Below are positions 39,301-50,730 of a DNA stretch of 64,000 nucleotides, piece by piece. The stretch's first letter is position 1; every line of letters starts with the position of its first letter. The notes under the pieces are model-generated. The model was given only the letters and a program-made list of their open reading frames with translations. It had not been told where the DNA came from and made no database searches. The position numbers and the translations under genes are program-made. The DNA is from Aphrocallistes beatrix. Its lineage: Eukaryota; Porifera; Hexactinellida; Sceptrulophora; Aphrocallistidae. The stretch is from contig OY725489.1 of assembly GCA_963281255.1 (NCBI GenBank), forward strand, positions 7,552,768-7,616,767, read 5' to 3'.

Positions 39301-42120
39301 GTGAGGTTGGATCCAACTTCCAATCACAGGGGAAGGGGAGGTGGGTTAAGGACTGAGAAAAAGTCTTCTAGCCACCAAGTCAGGGGAGGCAAACTCCCTC
39401 TGAGTGGGAGGCTAGATGATTTTTTTACCAAAACCTGGACATTACAAGTACTGTTGAGTTAGATTCGTGAGATTCTTATACTACATAACCATGGATGGTT
39501 TTGTAGTGTAGAATTCTGAGATTATCCGTAGAACCGTGAGATTTTGTTTCGTTTACTCAAATCGCCTAATGGTTCAATCGGTTTCATCGTAATTTGATAA
39601 CCACCGCCACCAAATTGTGGCACGAGACACAATTTACTATGTTAAACCCCATATGGACCATAAATGAAAATAAAATCATCCATGGTCCGTATGGGATTTT
39701 ACGCAGTAAACCGTGTCGCGTGCCACTAAATTGTGTCGAATACAACCAACTTATGTCGCATGACACAATTTAATGGCAATGGTTATCAATTATGATGAAA
39801 CAGGTTCAAACACAAGGTCATTTGAGGAAGCAAAACAAATCTCACGATTTTAAGGATAATGCCAGAATTCTAAGCTACAAAACTGAAGGCTTTTCTGGAC
39901 ACCGTATGGAAAACAACATTCACCCAATTAAAGAAAAAAAGTTACGTACAGATGGGATGGGAGTGTGCTTCCAAGTTGCAATTTAGCATGGTAACTCCAT
40001 ATGGACCATGGATGAGTTTTTCTACATTTATATCCATATGCAGTTTATAATACTAAATTGTGTTGAGGTGCGGCATAATTTGTGGCTGTAGTAATCAAGT
40101 TACGATGAACAAAGCCATATGAATGAGCAAAATTAAATCCAACGATTCTACGGATATTTTCAGGATTCTCTACTAAAAACCATCCATGGTATTGCAGTAT
40201 AAGAATATCACGAATCTGGGCAACAGTACTCAAAAGGTTGAGAAGGAAAACTGGGTAAATCAGAAAATAATTTGAATCGTCTCAAAAGAAAAGTAAATGA
40301 CTGAAAGACTAAAACTTACTTTTCCTTGCATCTTCAGTGCTTGTTCTTCGTTCTCAAATGTGATGAAACCAAAACTAAACGAATTATCAAAGAATAAATC
40401 AAATAATTCTAATTAGGAAGAGTTATCGCTAAAATCAGCTTTCTGTATCTGGCAGTTTTTGGAATATATATAAAACCTTGTATATGGTGCCTATATGCTC
40501 CAACACATGATCTTATATACAAAATTTGATAAGGATCGGGCTGTCAAATTTCCAAAAATCGCGCAGACAGAAAAAGGGAGAAACATTTAAAAACACTAAG
40601 TTGAATTTCTAGTCTAAAGCAGGAGTTTTCGGTTCATTCCTACTTAAGTACTGTGGATATAATACTAACTAGAACAGAATAACTGGAACCGAACTAGAAT
40701 ATTTCTATTTGGTAAAATTCACGATACTCACCCTTTCGAAATTCCGTCGCGATCTGTGATTATTTTTGCATCTTTGATTTCACCAAAACTCTGAAAGAAA
40801 TTCTTCAACTCAAGCTCAGTCGTCTACAAAATAAGACTCAAGTAAACCACTGTCGCAATGGGAACTGATGCATGATAGGTGATCCCTGGGGTGATGGGGC
40901 ATCCCGAGCATTATCTCCCTCATTTGTCTTTATGACCCTATCCGGTCCCGATTTTACTCATTTTTGCAGTTCCCTACTTATAGAGGCCTGTTGCATTATA
41001 TTTTGAGATCGTACTATTTGAGATTCCTATATTCAGTAACCATGGATTATTAAGTAGAGAATTGCAAGAATGAGAAAAAACGGGGGGCGGGTGGGGATAA
41101 AGAGACAAATGAGGGGAGAAAATGCCCCCACCACCCTAAGGATCACCTTTGCACCTATACACGCGGGAAAAATGAAAAGGGGGCTCATCAAATTTTACAA
41201 TTTTTAAAAAATATTTATTTCTATATTTAGGATAAATAATTACTGTAGGAAATTATATGAGAGGAATTAAGGAACAAGAAAATATGATTGTCACTAATTT
41301 TATTTATAGAGATTCCATTACATAAATACGCATATAGATTGAGAAAAAATACGATTGGAATTGGATAACTTACATCGTATGCCACACCTCCAACAAACAC
41401 ACGATTAGGTATCTCCACTCCGTATATGATGTTCTCCTAAAATGGAACAAAGATCTAGTAAGACATTAGTGAACATGTATAGCTGAAAAAAATGTGTTTC
41501 GTTTAAGAATTGAGCTATTTAGGATAGAGAGATTCCATGACATAAGGACACATCTCTCTATACTAGCTAACTGCACTTTATATTAAGGTATTAATTCAAG
41601 AAAATCTTTTATATCAAATCAGAAAATTGGGAAGAAATAATTTCACAACGGATTATCATTTGGAGAGCTCTGCCTTAAATATGAATAGCTCAGAAAAAAG
41701 TTTTCTGATTGATTCCTAATAGCATCTATGTCTTCCAAAAACAGAAAATGTTAAAGCATTCGGTTTTGATAAATCCTAAAACACAATCCCCAATGAACCA
41801 AGAAGGGTTCCAAGAACAATTTTGGGGTCTCTTCTAAATTTGTGGTCTACGCTGATCCATCAAATCCTGGGCAAAGTTCTATCCCATTGGCAGTCCCAAC
41901 CAGGGATCATAATTGACCAATTCCATTTAGTTTATATGGATCGGGTTATTGTATAAATTCTTTAGCATACTCTGACAATAGACAAACAATTAGAACTCAC
42001 ATTACTACTTGGAGCCCTATTCATACAAGGGAGCTTTGGATGATGAGATTGTTGTTGTTGAGGCTGCATACAAGATATGCCCTCTTGCTTGCTGAAAGGA
42101 TAGTTGGATGGATGGTACAT
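36356..42120 (-). CDS. boll: Boule/DAZ-family RNA-binding protein, ten exons, 348 aa
   Basis: Exons: 42120-42001, 41436-41374, 40823-40732, 40374-40320, 39259-39203, 38940-38913, 38477-38398, 38178-38119, 37615-37412 and 36643-36356. All are GT-AG, all phases agree, and the total is 1047 nt. The single RRM spans about residues 50-129: RNP2 VFVGGV at 53-58, RNP1 KGFGFITF at 91-98, ending KKLNIGPAIRKQ, the hallmark C-terminal end of the Boule RRM. The N-terminus has a QQQQ run. The C-terminal half is rich in S, T, P, Y and H, with a PPPPP stretch in the last exon. Boule proteins bind mRNA 3'UTRs and are needed for meiosis in germ cells. The last exon could splice out at CAATTAG|GTTGG (about 36417), which would alter the tail after DFAQL. 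A 5'-UTR exon upstream of 42120 is likely. Confidence 0.92.
36655..37007. repeat. Direct repeats flanking the GC hairpin block in Boule's last intron
   Basis: 36655-36730 and 36930-37007 are near-identical (ATAATCTTATCACGATAGGA, GCAGAGATGT, GGATACAATATGATTATAAC). Between them lie about 120 bp of AT-rich sequence and the GC-rich block at 36851-36929. The second repeat begins directly at the block's edge. Confidence 0.85.
36851..36929 (+). repeat. GC-rich multi-hairpin block, copy 1
   Basis: 79 bp. Hairpin 1 is GGCGCCCGAAGGGCGCC, hairpin 2 is GCGGACACTTTGTGTCCGC, and then CGCGCAGCGCAAGCAAGCG and AAGCGC follow. GC content stands far above the surroundings. The block recurs inverted at 53190-53269 with different loops but kept stems. 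Confidence 0.9.
37028..37082. repeat. Perfect 25-bp stem hairpin in a Boule intron
   Basis: The left arm begins AACGATCAAGTTACTAGTAG and is mirrored exactly by the arm ending CTAGTAACTTGATCGTT, with a TGCTG loop. 55 bp in total, no mismatch. It lies 20 bp after the direct repeat at 36930-37007. Confidence 0.92.
37741..37845 (+). repeat. Dispersed repeat V, copy 2
   Basis: It has the same ordered blocks as 34482-34600 (GAGTCGACATTTTCG, GTGGAGCCATAGCCAAAA, TGCCTGGCAGTTTCTTCA). It sits in the Boule intron between the exons at 38178-38119 and 37615-37412. Confidence 0.7.
38496..38604. mobile_element. Foldback MITE, TTTGATCAGAAA type, copy 2
   Basis: It matches 327-472 with a shortened left arm; GGAATTTGTATTAATTAGTA and TTGGTTTTCTGATCAAAAT are shared. 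It begins about 20 bp upstream, in gene sense, of the Boule exon starting at 38477. Confidence 0.75.
39480..39895. mobile_element. Foldback element W in a Boule intron
   Basis: The inner arms GTTTCATCGTAATTTGATAA (39581) and TTATCAATTATGATGAAAC (to 39801) face each other around CCATATGGACCATAAATG and CCATGGTCCGTATGGGATTT. The outer arms match over about 100 bp more (GTGAGATT, AGAATTCTG). Related sequence lies at 39985-40250 and 55020-55380. Confidence 0.75.
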
Positions 42121-43569
42121 ACTTCAGAAATAACTCAAAACGATCCTAGAAGAGAAGAGAAACTTCAGTCAATTCAATAATAACAAAAGTTAGTGGAATT
42201 CTCTTCTAAGGAATTTACTAATAAACAGATTGGACGAATATGAAGATACGATGTACCATGGATGTTAATATCGACAGGAGTGGAGCTACAGATTACAAGG
42301 AATTTCTCATGAGTTATTATCTTCAGTTGATTTATCTAAAAATGATTCAAAATGGCCTTTTTACTAATCCTGAGTCGTAGCACAAAGAACACACCAATCC
42401 ACTCCAAGTCTACGCTCCTATATACAGTCTACCGTTAAAACGTCAACTCAATTATCATATAAAATACGTGAAAATTTCAGGCATTATGCATCATAACTGA
42501 TAGAAAATGCCGCGAATTTTCCAGGTACATTAGAACTCAGTTTGTACGTTCCAAGTTAAGACGTATTTCGGCTTACTCTTTTGTCTGAACAAAAATTCAT
42601 TTAATATCTAGATTCCTATGTAATATCAACTCTGTTAGCACGTACTTATCGATAGTACGCATATTTTTGTGCTGTTTATCATTTTACTTAGAAATAAATT
42701 TCCAATATTCATTGGAGGTTCTAAAATTTCTCGCTCAATTTCGGAATAAACTCCACAAGAGTGATTGGATAAATGGAAAGATTTCTCTCTTTATATACTT
42801 GAATAATAAGTAGGCAGGACGATGATAATTTATTATCCTCATTTACCAGATTAAGAAAAATAATAATTTCAGATTTAAGAGAACTTTCAATTAATATTAT
42901 CGAAGAAATGAACTAAGAAATGGGAGAGGGGAATAATATATGGTTACTTTTCTTTAATTAAGAGGTATAAAATAGTTTGAAATCACTTTGTGGGGGAGTT
43001 TATTCTAGTAGACATATATAGAATGCGACACTTCAGAAAAGGAAGGATGATTTCATAGATATGTAAGTGGATTCATAAGCGACTGCAAACCATTTTACAG
43101 AACAAGAATATATACCTGGAAAAGAATAACAATTTAAACTTACCAAAACTTCCAAACACAAAAAGAAACGCAAAATTCTCTGGAATGTAGAACTGAATTT
43201 CTGAAAATACATCATCTGAAGGTATAAATAAGAGAGAATTGAGCCTACTAGATGATGAATGCTGGAAATGGGATAATGTGATGAATGTACACAGAGGTAG
43301 GTGAAGAGAAGTTTGGAAGAAATTGAAGAGTGACGAGAGTTGATTAGGGAAATCTGAGGCTTCTTTTGAATGGAATTGATAGCATTGAAACTTAATTAAA
43401 AAGTTGAGAAAGAAATGAGATAGCTAGAAGAGTTAAAAATAGACTGAAGTGTAACATCAATTGAAAGAGCGTAATTAGAATAAGATATCATGATTTAGTA
43501 CAAATGAATATGGATAGGAATGTCCAACGAATAGTATCAATGTTCTATAACGGAGTATCTTATCCTAAC

Positions 43570-43788
43570 CAGGTTGCCGTGAGAATGGAATTTTAATTCC
43601 CATCCCATTTCCATAGGATTTCTATGGGAGTTTCCACAGAAATTAACAGAAAATCCCACAGAACCTCACACGGGACCCACAGGAAATCCCACAGAATCCC
43701 ACATGTGGGAATTCCTATAACCTTAAGTCATTCTCTTCCCAAATGGGAATGTGTGGATTTTCTCATGGTAATTCTCACGACAACACTG
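43570..43788. mobile_element. TIR element with CCCACAGAA repeats
   Basis: The ends are CAGGTTGCCGTGAGAATGG and TAATTCTCACGACAACACTG, imperfect inverted repeats. Inside, GGAAATCCCACAGAATCCCA and GGGAATTCC-type motifs recur in both orientations. The CAG ends suggest an hAT-type MITE. Confidence 0.65.
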
Positions 43789-44065
43789 TATCGTAGGGAC
43801 TGCTTACTGCGAAGTAAATTGTTTTCAAGACACTAAATCTTCTAGGAACATTCGTATCTGAGTAGACAAGATATTACAAGTTTATGACACTACACATCTC
43901 TCCTAGAGACAAATCATCTGAAAAATTCTCGATTGAAAATAAGATGTTAAATGGGATTACGCATACTTTCAAAAGAATGTTGAACCTGGTTAAAAACTCA
44001 ACACTGGAATTTTGATGAAATCCAGGAAAATGTGCTAATCTTTTGTCTCAGTGTTTAAGCTCACG

Positions 44066-44200
44066 ATTTTCAACCTTTCAGGCATTGGAACCTCCACAGC
44101 AATTTTTTACATTCTGTGGAGCTCTCATTAATGCAATGTAAATTTCAGACCTCTTTAACCCTTGAGATGTCGTGTGGACTTCAGGTTGAGAACAATTAAG
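44066..44200. mobile_element. Decayed hAT (Charlie-like) relic
   Basis: TTTTCAACCTTTCAGGCATT at the left and CAGGTTGAGAACAATTAAG at the right resemble Charlie termini, with ATTCTGTGGAGCTCTC between as in the relic at 35478-35590. Confidence 0.45.
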
Positions 44201-44495
44201 TCTAGGAAAAACCGCCAAAAAGCTGACATGGACAATATTAGTACAGACAAATAGGATAGTCCATAGGACAACATGGATTCATGATGCAGCATATGACGCC
44301 GACCCTGCAGTTCCTAACTAAATATTCCATAATTACCTGCAGATGGTTCTATTATCGAAGTGAAATTAAATGAAAGTTCAGAAAAATCAATATTAATTTT
44401 GTAAAATAAACAATAATACAGGTGGTAGTACTTGTATCACACAGAACTTAATAGTAAACAAAGACAAAATAGTTCAGAAATGCAAAACAAAAATT

Positions 44496-47400
44496 TTAAT
44501 CAAGATCATTGTGAGTTACAAAGTACAGATCAGCTGTCTGTTTGAGAATGGTGACAGGAACAGGATTAGGTTTAGAGAGGTTATTTCCATACATCTCAAG
44601 TTTATTGAAGTGTTTGAGAGTTGGAATGAGGTTAGCGAGATAGACACAAGAGTCAGAATTCAGATTACAATTCCATAATTCTAAACGTCTAATGCTAGGA
44701 TGATACAGCAGTCCCCTACAAAGATATAACATACCAGAATCAGATAGTGGAACACTACGTAGATGCAAATAGAGTAAGCATCTGAGGTTAATCACTGCTG
44801 TACCCAATAGAATCACGTCATCTTGTAGTAGGTTAGTGTCGTATAGCTGAATCTCCACTAAACCAGTACAGGAGAGTAAAGATAGAAATACTTCTTCACA
44901 GCTGTTTCCAATTCTGTGCAAATAACCTAACACCAACCCTCTGAGTGTGTGTATGCTAGTATCAAGCAGTTGTATGAGATGTTCCTGATGTCTGGAGTCT
45001 GCAGGTCCATTATAAGGATATAGTTTTAGGTATTTGAGGTTAGAGAGACTGCTGATACGAGGTAGCAGTGAGTATGGATCTGTATTATAAGCATGTAATG
45101 TTATCTCGTGTAGGTTGGAGAGTCGAGGTAAAACAGTTTCTAACAGCTGCATAGATTCAGGAGGAATATAATAGAGGTGTAAACTTGTCAGCTGTGTAGT
45201 GTTACTGAGACGTGGAAGCAATGTCTCGTACTCACTGAGGGTATTGGAGTAATGGGGATTAATGTAAAGGTCAGCAGTAGAATTGAGCTGATTTGCTAAC
45301 TGCTGCAGACACTGAGGTGTGAATTGAGGCCAGAATAAACAAAAACTTGAGAATGGTTTGAAGACAGAAGCAAGTGACACATTATCAGCTGATTCAGTAT
45401 TAGTGAGGTCACAGTATAAAAGTTCTAAACTAATCTTAGTGTCTGATGGTAGCTGACACTCTCGGATGACTTCACTGTAAGCTGTTAGAGTCAAATAGTC
45501 TTGTTCATCTAACTTCACAGCTAAACAAGTGAGAGTGCAGGAAGTCAGTTGAGTCAGCAACGCTCTGAATTGAGGTATCGAGACATAGTAGAAATAGATG
45601 AGCTGTACAGAGTGTAGGAAGTGTAAGGACTTCACAAAACATTCCCACTCATTGGGAGGAGTGGCGCTACCGAAATAGAAGAATAGTGACTGAGGTAGAA
45701 ATGTTCTGAAACAAGGAAAGGTGTCATTATTCGAATCGGAGCTGGACTCAAACAGCAGTGCAGACAAACTCAGATATTTCTCTGTAAATTCTGCCCAACC
45801 CAAAATGGAATTCATTCCTGATGTTCCAAATGTTTCAGGATAATTGAATTGATAACGCATCGGCATAGTCGTAATAGCAACGGGAGTGTTGGGATGGTAT
45901 TTGTACAAAATGTACAAAACACGGAGACCTGAGTCAGACAACAGACCGCAGAGGAATCGCACCATCATACGGAACAAGTTAAAGTTGTCGCTGGAATTCA
46001 CGATGTAGCGGACACTGCAACACTGATCCCCCCACGAGCACTCACTCAGCCAGAACGCACCAATGAACTCTTGCATGGTCAGATGTGCAAAAGACCACAC
46101 CTTCGTCACGACACCCATGCTGTCCTTCTGCAGGTGCTCTAGCACCAGACCGAGACACTGACACTCTCTCAATTCCTTGTCCACGCGGAGAGTCACACTT
46201 GCGGAGGAGGTCAGTTTACGGAAGTACAGTCCCTGGTACGCTATCTCTCCGACGCTGCGAAGACACAATACCACATCCGGATGCATCAGGGAGAGAGTGG
46301 GGCTCTTCTTGCCCATCATTTGAAGTCCCATGCGGTACAGCTGTCGACGGATTAGGTACACGCTGAGTTGGGTGTAGAGTTGAGTGAGGGTTTGAGCGCT
46401 CACTTTGTCCAAATCTCGGACGAGACTGGCGAAGAGAGAGGCATTCACTGGCACCAGTGACAGCTGATCGATCTCGTCGTGGAGGTAGAGCAGTCTCTTC
46501 CACTCATTCATCTTATCCTCGCATTCATTCTCCAGCTGCTTTTGGAAGTATAGGTCTCTGTTCTCAGGCGAGAAACCCAGCACATGGAAGAATCGATCGA
46601 TGAGGAGTGAGTGTGCGGTGGAGATGTCAGTGTAGGCACCCGGTCTGCTGGTCAGGAGGATGGTGCAGTGGGTGAGGGTACGGCGAGTTAGGAGGAGGAA
46701 GAGAAGTGTCTTTTGGAAGGGAACTTCTCTCACGAACTCGTCCATACTGTCCAGTATGAGCAGCAAATCCTGTCCGTCTGATTCGACGAGGTGCTGCGCG
46801 AGATCAGATGTCCAGCTGGGACCGACTGGCATTCCCAAGCAGAGCCACTGTTGGATGAATTCTGAGGTGATCGGAAGTTTGGATTCAATGCGGGATCTTT
46901 CCATGTCGTGCCAGTCAGGAGTTCGACAAGGAATGGAGATAGAATATTTGAACTGTGACAGCTGTCTCTTGCTGAATCTGAGGGCAATCATGTGGCATAA
47001 GAAGGTCTTGCCACTGCCAGGATTGCCTATCACGCACCAGATATGTTTTCTGGAGGGGTTGTATTTTGTAATTCTTTTTATGAAGTTTACCTTTTTGACT
47101 TTAACTTCCTTCTTTGAGATCTTTCTGAGGTAAGCTATCTCATTATAAGTTGTTTCATCTTCCACACTAATCATAGGTTTGTCCTTGATAATGGTCAGTG
47201 GGACATAGACGGATTCTAAATTAACAAGATTTTCATCGTCTAACGCTTGTTTCACTTTCTGGTTTTGAGTCTTGATGAACACTCTTAGACTATTTTCCCA
47301 ACTGAGCAAGTCCTTTCCTTGGTCATTGACCTGTTTTCTCAGTTTCTTGATGAACTGAGAGTCTAGCATGTTAGTGAAGAGGAACTTATGCTGTGCGATT

Positions 47401-47882
47401 CTATTTGCTAAATCTTCTCTTTTGATAGTTCGCATCAAAGCGATGAGATTGTTTAGATCAGCTGAGAAGACACCAGATCTTATTAATGCAGTGATTTTAG
47501 GTTCAAATTGTAATTTGGAGTCAATGTCCATGCTTAACCATTCGTTTCTCTGAATTTCAGTTTTCAAAATGTCTACGAGGGATTTCAATGATAGGTTCCT
47601 TTGGCTGAATGGATCCTTTGGAACTGGTTGCTCAGTGGATAGCCAGGGTAGCTTCCTCGCTAATGGAATCAAATCTTGTCTTCCTATGGAGGTAAGTGCT
47701 AGGTCGAATTTGTAGCTATCGTGTCCTTCCCAACGTTTGAGTGTGTAAAGGAATTCGAATCCTTCCGTGACTTCCTCAAACATCCCAGCTGGTGGATTGA
47801 GTTGTTGTATGAGGTATTTGATGTCATTGGGAGTTAATTCTGCTGTTAGCTCATTCTTGACTTGAATTTCGTCTAAATCCAT
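44496..47882 (-). CDS. NACHT-LRR receptor with death-effector-like N-terminus
   Basis: One exon of 1128 codons from the ATG at 47882. An AG acceptor (ATCTTTTAG) at 47894 shows that an upstream exon or 5'-UTR exon exists, which I did not find. Residues 1-82 resemble a death-effector domain (ending TSIGRQDLIPLARKL). Residues about 92-170 may be a second one (MRTIKREDLANRI). The NACHT NTPase follows: Walker A GNPGSGKT at 286-293, Walker B LLLILDSMDEF at 373-383, sensor LLTSRPG at 409-415. The C-terminal third has irregular leucine-rich repeats, e.g. LRRLELWNCNLNSDS and KLEMYGNNLS near the end. This is the NOD-like receptor layout: adaptor domain, oligomerising NTPase, LRR sensor, cytosolic innate immunity. 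The nearly intronless NACHT-LRR exon suits a gene that duplicates easily. Confidence 0.85.
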   Translation of the reverse strand: MDLDEIQVKNELTAELTPNDIKYLIQQLNPPAGMFEEVTEGFEFLYTLKRWEGHDSYKFDLALTSIGRQDLIPLARKLPWLSTEQPVPKDPFSQRNLSLKSLVDILKTEIQRNEWLSMDIDSKLQFEPKITALIRSGVFSADLNNLIALMRTIKREDLANRIAQHKFLFTNMLDSQFIKKLRKQVNDQGKDLLSWENSLRVFIKTQNQKVKQALDDENLVNLESVYVPLTIIKDKPMISVEDETTYNEIAYLRKISKKEVKVKKVNFIKRITKYNPSRKHIWCVIGNPGSGKTFLCHMIALRFSKRQLSQFKYSISIPCRTPDWHDMERSRIESKLPITSEFIQQWLCLGMPVGPSWTSDLAQHLVESDGQDLLLILDSMDEFVREVPFQKTLLFLLLTRRTLTHCTILLTSRPGAYTDISTAHSLLIDRFFHVLGFSPENRDLYFQKQLENECEDKMNEWKRLLYLHDEIDQLSLVPVNASLFASLVRDLDKVSAQTLTQLYTQLSVYLIRRQLYRMGLQMMGKKSPTLSLMHPDVVLCLRSVGEIAYQGLYFRKLTSSASVTLRVDKELRECQCLGLVLEHLQKDSMGVVTKVWSFAHLTMQEFIGAFWLSECSWGDQCCSVRYIVNSSDNFNLFRMMVRFLCGLLSDSGLRVLYILYKYHPNTPVAITTMPMRYQFNYPETFGTSGMNSILGWAEFTEKYLSLSALLFESSSDSNNDTFPCFRTFLPQSLFFYFGSATPPNEWECFVKSLHFLHSVQLIYFYYVSIPQFRALLTQLTSCTLTCLAVKLDEQDYLTLTAYSEVIRECQLPSDTKISLELLYCDLTNTESADNVSLASVFKPFSSFCLFWPQFTPQCLQQLANQLNSTADLYINPHYSNTLSEYETLLPRLSNTTQLTSLHLYYIPPESMQLLETVLPRLSNLHEITLHAYNTDPYSLLPRISSLSNLKYLKLYPYNGPADSRHQEHLIQLLDTSIHTLRGLVLGYLHRIGNSCEEVFLSLLSCTGLVEIQLYDTNLLQDDVILLGTAVINLRCLLYLHLRSVPLSDSGMLYLCRGLLYHPSIRRLELWNCNLNSDSCVYLANLIPTLKHFNKLEMYGNNLSKPNPVPVTILKQTADLYFVTHNDLD

Positions 47883-49383
47883 ATCAAGTAAATCTAAAAG
47901 ATAAATCACAAATAAAACAAATGAATTCATATATACACCATCTGGACAAAAGCGTTCGAACCCAGCGTTACTTCCATTCAATGCTGGAAGTTAATGTTTT
48001 TAAAATGAGTCCCGTATATACTCGAATAGTAGTTGGGGAAGTAATTAATTTCAAAATGATTTTACAAATTCAAATGAGTTTTCAAATTGCTACCGAATGA
48101 GTGATTTAAAGATGACAGAAGGGAAGAACATACTGTTAAGATTTTCAAACTGGTACGAATTTTATATATTCGGATATTTACGTAATTACTAGAGATTCGA
48201 ATTACCAATTTTGGAAGATTCTAACTCAACTACTCGTTCACTAAAGTTTAAATGTAATCATCTTGTGCCTTGTGAAGCTAATGTCTGTCTTAAACAGCTC
48301 ACATTGGTATTATTAGCGGGACATTATAGATTAGAGGAACACTGTGTTATAGTTTAGACATATAGTAACCGCTGGTGCCACGGTTTTAGAAGTGGTTCAT
48401 TTAACTGGACAACAAGAGTAGTGGTGTTGGCCCAGAGAATAGAGTAACTGGAGTGAATTCTGACAAAATTGATAATTCAGAAGTGTACTATTCAAAAATA
48501 AATTTATGAATAGAGTATCTTATAATTTTTAGAAACATTTCGCATGAGGATCACACTTTTTAGTACAGATTGGATGGGAAATAACACTGTTCAAATGCCC
48601 TTGTATGAGTAAAGTATGTTCTTTGGACAAGTAGTTTACTACCAAAAATGTCCAACTTTTTAAGCGGCGAAAATTGATCAAAAATCCACTAAAAGTGTCA
48701 TAGCATTTTTCAAAACGAGAAATTCTATTGAACACCTCCCGTTAACTCCTCCACATTGGTTCTTAATTATTTAACCTTTTAATGATCTGATTCTACGATT
48801 TTCACAACTTTTATTCTCCAAATTTAGTTTTAAGCCATTTTCAATGAGAAGATTTCAACTTTTCGATTCTATCCTAAACCGATGTACAAAAATATAATGT
48901 AGGAACCACAATAATTGTCCTCTTGAAACAAAGCAATATATAAATTGGAAGACAATCCCTTTAAGGAATACAATGGACAAATCAGAAATATCCCATTTTC
49001 ACTATCATTTGAGATACAGATATGGGATGAGAACTTTTGGAATGCCTCAAGTTTGATCTAAAAACTCTACGGAAGCTGTTTGTTAACCTTGTGGAAAAAG
49101 TAAGTTTTCTTTCACATAAATTAAATATGACTCGAGTGAGGATTAGAATAGAAAGGAAATTAAACAAACTCGAGGGTTGGAATAAGCACGGGGGATAGAA
49201 AATAATCCAAAATTTAATAATAGTCGATTTTCTGGGACTCCAGAGTATTTAAGCTCCTATCTCGAATATAAAAAATAATTAAACAAAACTGAAATTAAAT
49301 TATGCGGAAATAGCCTGTAAAAATGAATCATTATTAAATTGTGACGCCATCAAGGCGAATGAATTATCAAACTAACTGACTAA

Positions 49384-50469
49384 TAGTTTATAGCATAGCC
49401 TACTCTAATAATGCCTCACAGTAGACTGAAAATCATGGACTAGGGATGAAGTAATAGCCGAATGGATTAATACACGATTAGCCTAAAATCGTTAACCATG
49501 CAGAATAGGCATTAAGAAAGTATTACCAGCATATATAAACATGGCATCAAAGTACATATATCCGTTGAAAAAATTTCGATTAGTCATCATCTCATTGCGC
49601 AACAGGTCATTCTAAGGACAATTTTAGCGATTTTCTAAGCTGTTTTAACCCTATTTCTAAATGCTATTAAGGTGTGATTTTTGTGTAGAACCAAGATTAG
49701 TATAAGGTGATTTGAAAAATTTAGAATTTTTCAATGGAATGTTGTTACATTCCTACGTTGCTATGGTCAAGCATTTTGATCAGTTTGGGCCATTTCATGC
49801 AAACTGTAATGATTAGAGCTCCAAATTTGATCGTGTTTGATAGGCAATGGACTACTTCCTATTAGGTGATAATACAACTTTAACTTCTAAATTCAACGAG
49901 TTTTGAGTTATGGGTTGATTTTAAGAATGTGACCAAAACACTAAATTGTCGCATAACTCTGTAGTCTGTGAATTTAGAAGTAAAATTTGTATTATTACCT
50001 AATAGGAAGTAGCCAATTGCCTATCAAATACGATCAAATTTGAAGACCTAGTTCTTACAGTTTGCAGGATATGGCTCAAACTGATCAAAATGCTTTACCA
50101 TAGCAACGCAGGAATGTAACAACATTCCATTGAAAAATTCTAAATTTTTCAGATCAACTCGTACTAATCTTAGTTCTAAACAAAAATTATACCTTAATGA
50201 CATTTAGAAGTAGGCTTAAAACAGTTTAAAAATTGCCAAAATCCTCCATATAATGACCTGTTGCGCAATAATATGATGTATGATCGAAATTTTGACAACA
50301 GATATATGTACTTTGATACCATGTTTATATATGCTCGTAATACATTCTTAATGCCTATCATACATGATTAACGATTTTAGGCTAATCGTGCATTAATCCA
50401 TTCGGCTATTACCGCATCCTTGGTTATTTTACTGTGAGGCATTATTAGAGTAGGCTATGTTTATAGTTA
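49384..50469. mobile_element. Near-complete palindrome of about 1.1 kb
   Basis: The left end TAGTTTATAGCATAGCCTAC and right end GTAGGCTATGTTTATAGTTA are complementary, and similarity continues through both arms to a centre near 49925 (AACGAGTTTTGAGTTATG). Arms are roughly 85-90% matched by eye. Paired landmarks include AACATTCCATTGAAAAATTC against GAATTTTTCAATGGAATGTT and CCTAATAGGAAGTAG against CTACTTCCTATTAGG. There is no coding frame. One arm recurs alone at 61-306, so it is a mobile family. Confidence 0.9.
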
Positions 50470-50730
50470 AAATAGATAAATGATACAGCAGCTAAAATGG
50501 AGACACAAACTAACAAATAACAATATAGACAGGATTATACAATGTTATTCGAAAATTCTCACGTATCATGGATGATGACGCCATCATCACTTCACATATA
50601 TTACGAATTTCACAACATTTTTATTGTTAATCAAAATATTTGGTTCAACTGTGACGGAGAAAGAGCTCTAAAGACCTATTAATCACTCTAATTTGGTAAA
50701 ATTATGAAAAATCGTGTTTACGCACATTTT

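Larger units (their letters stand above)
42121..44495. other. Gap between the Boule start and the NACHT gene end
   Basis: It should hold the Boule promoter and possibly a 5'-UTR exon; a GTAAGT donor on the minus strand lies near 43140. Family J sequence is at 42530-42665, a TIR foldback at 43570-43788 and an hAT relic at 44066-44200. No other gene is recognisable. Confidence 0.45.

Noticed and set aside
46085-47133. Plus-strand and alternate minus frames of 80-157 aa within the NACHT gene
   Set aside because: They overlap the well-supported NACHT exon in other frames and show no domains; they are shadows.
10043-47882. Spliced-leader trans-splicing, suggested by start codons close to AG acceptors
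   Set aside because: Only the Boule and NACHT starts lie directly after an AG; ordinary 5'-UTR introns explain this equally well, and no leader gene was seen.
47883-47981. N-terminal extension of the NACHT protein with a hydrophobic stretch (FVLFVIYLL)
   Set aside because: An AG acceptor at 47894 indicates this is intron read-through rather than a signal peptide; it also needs a non-ATG start.
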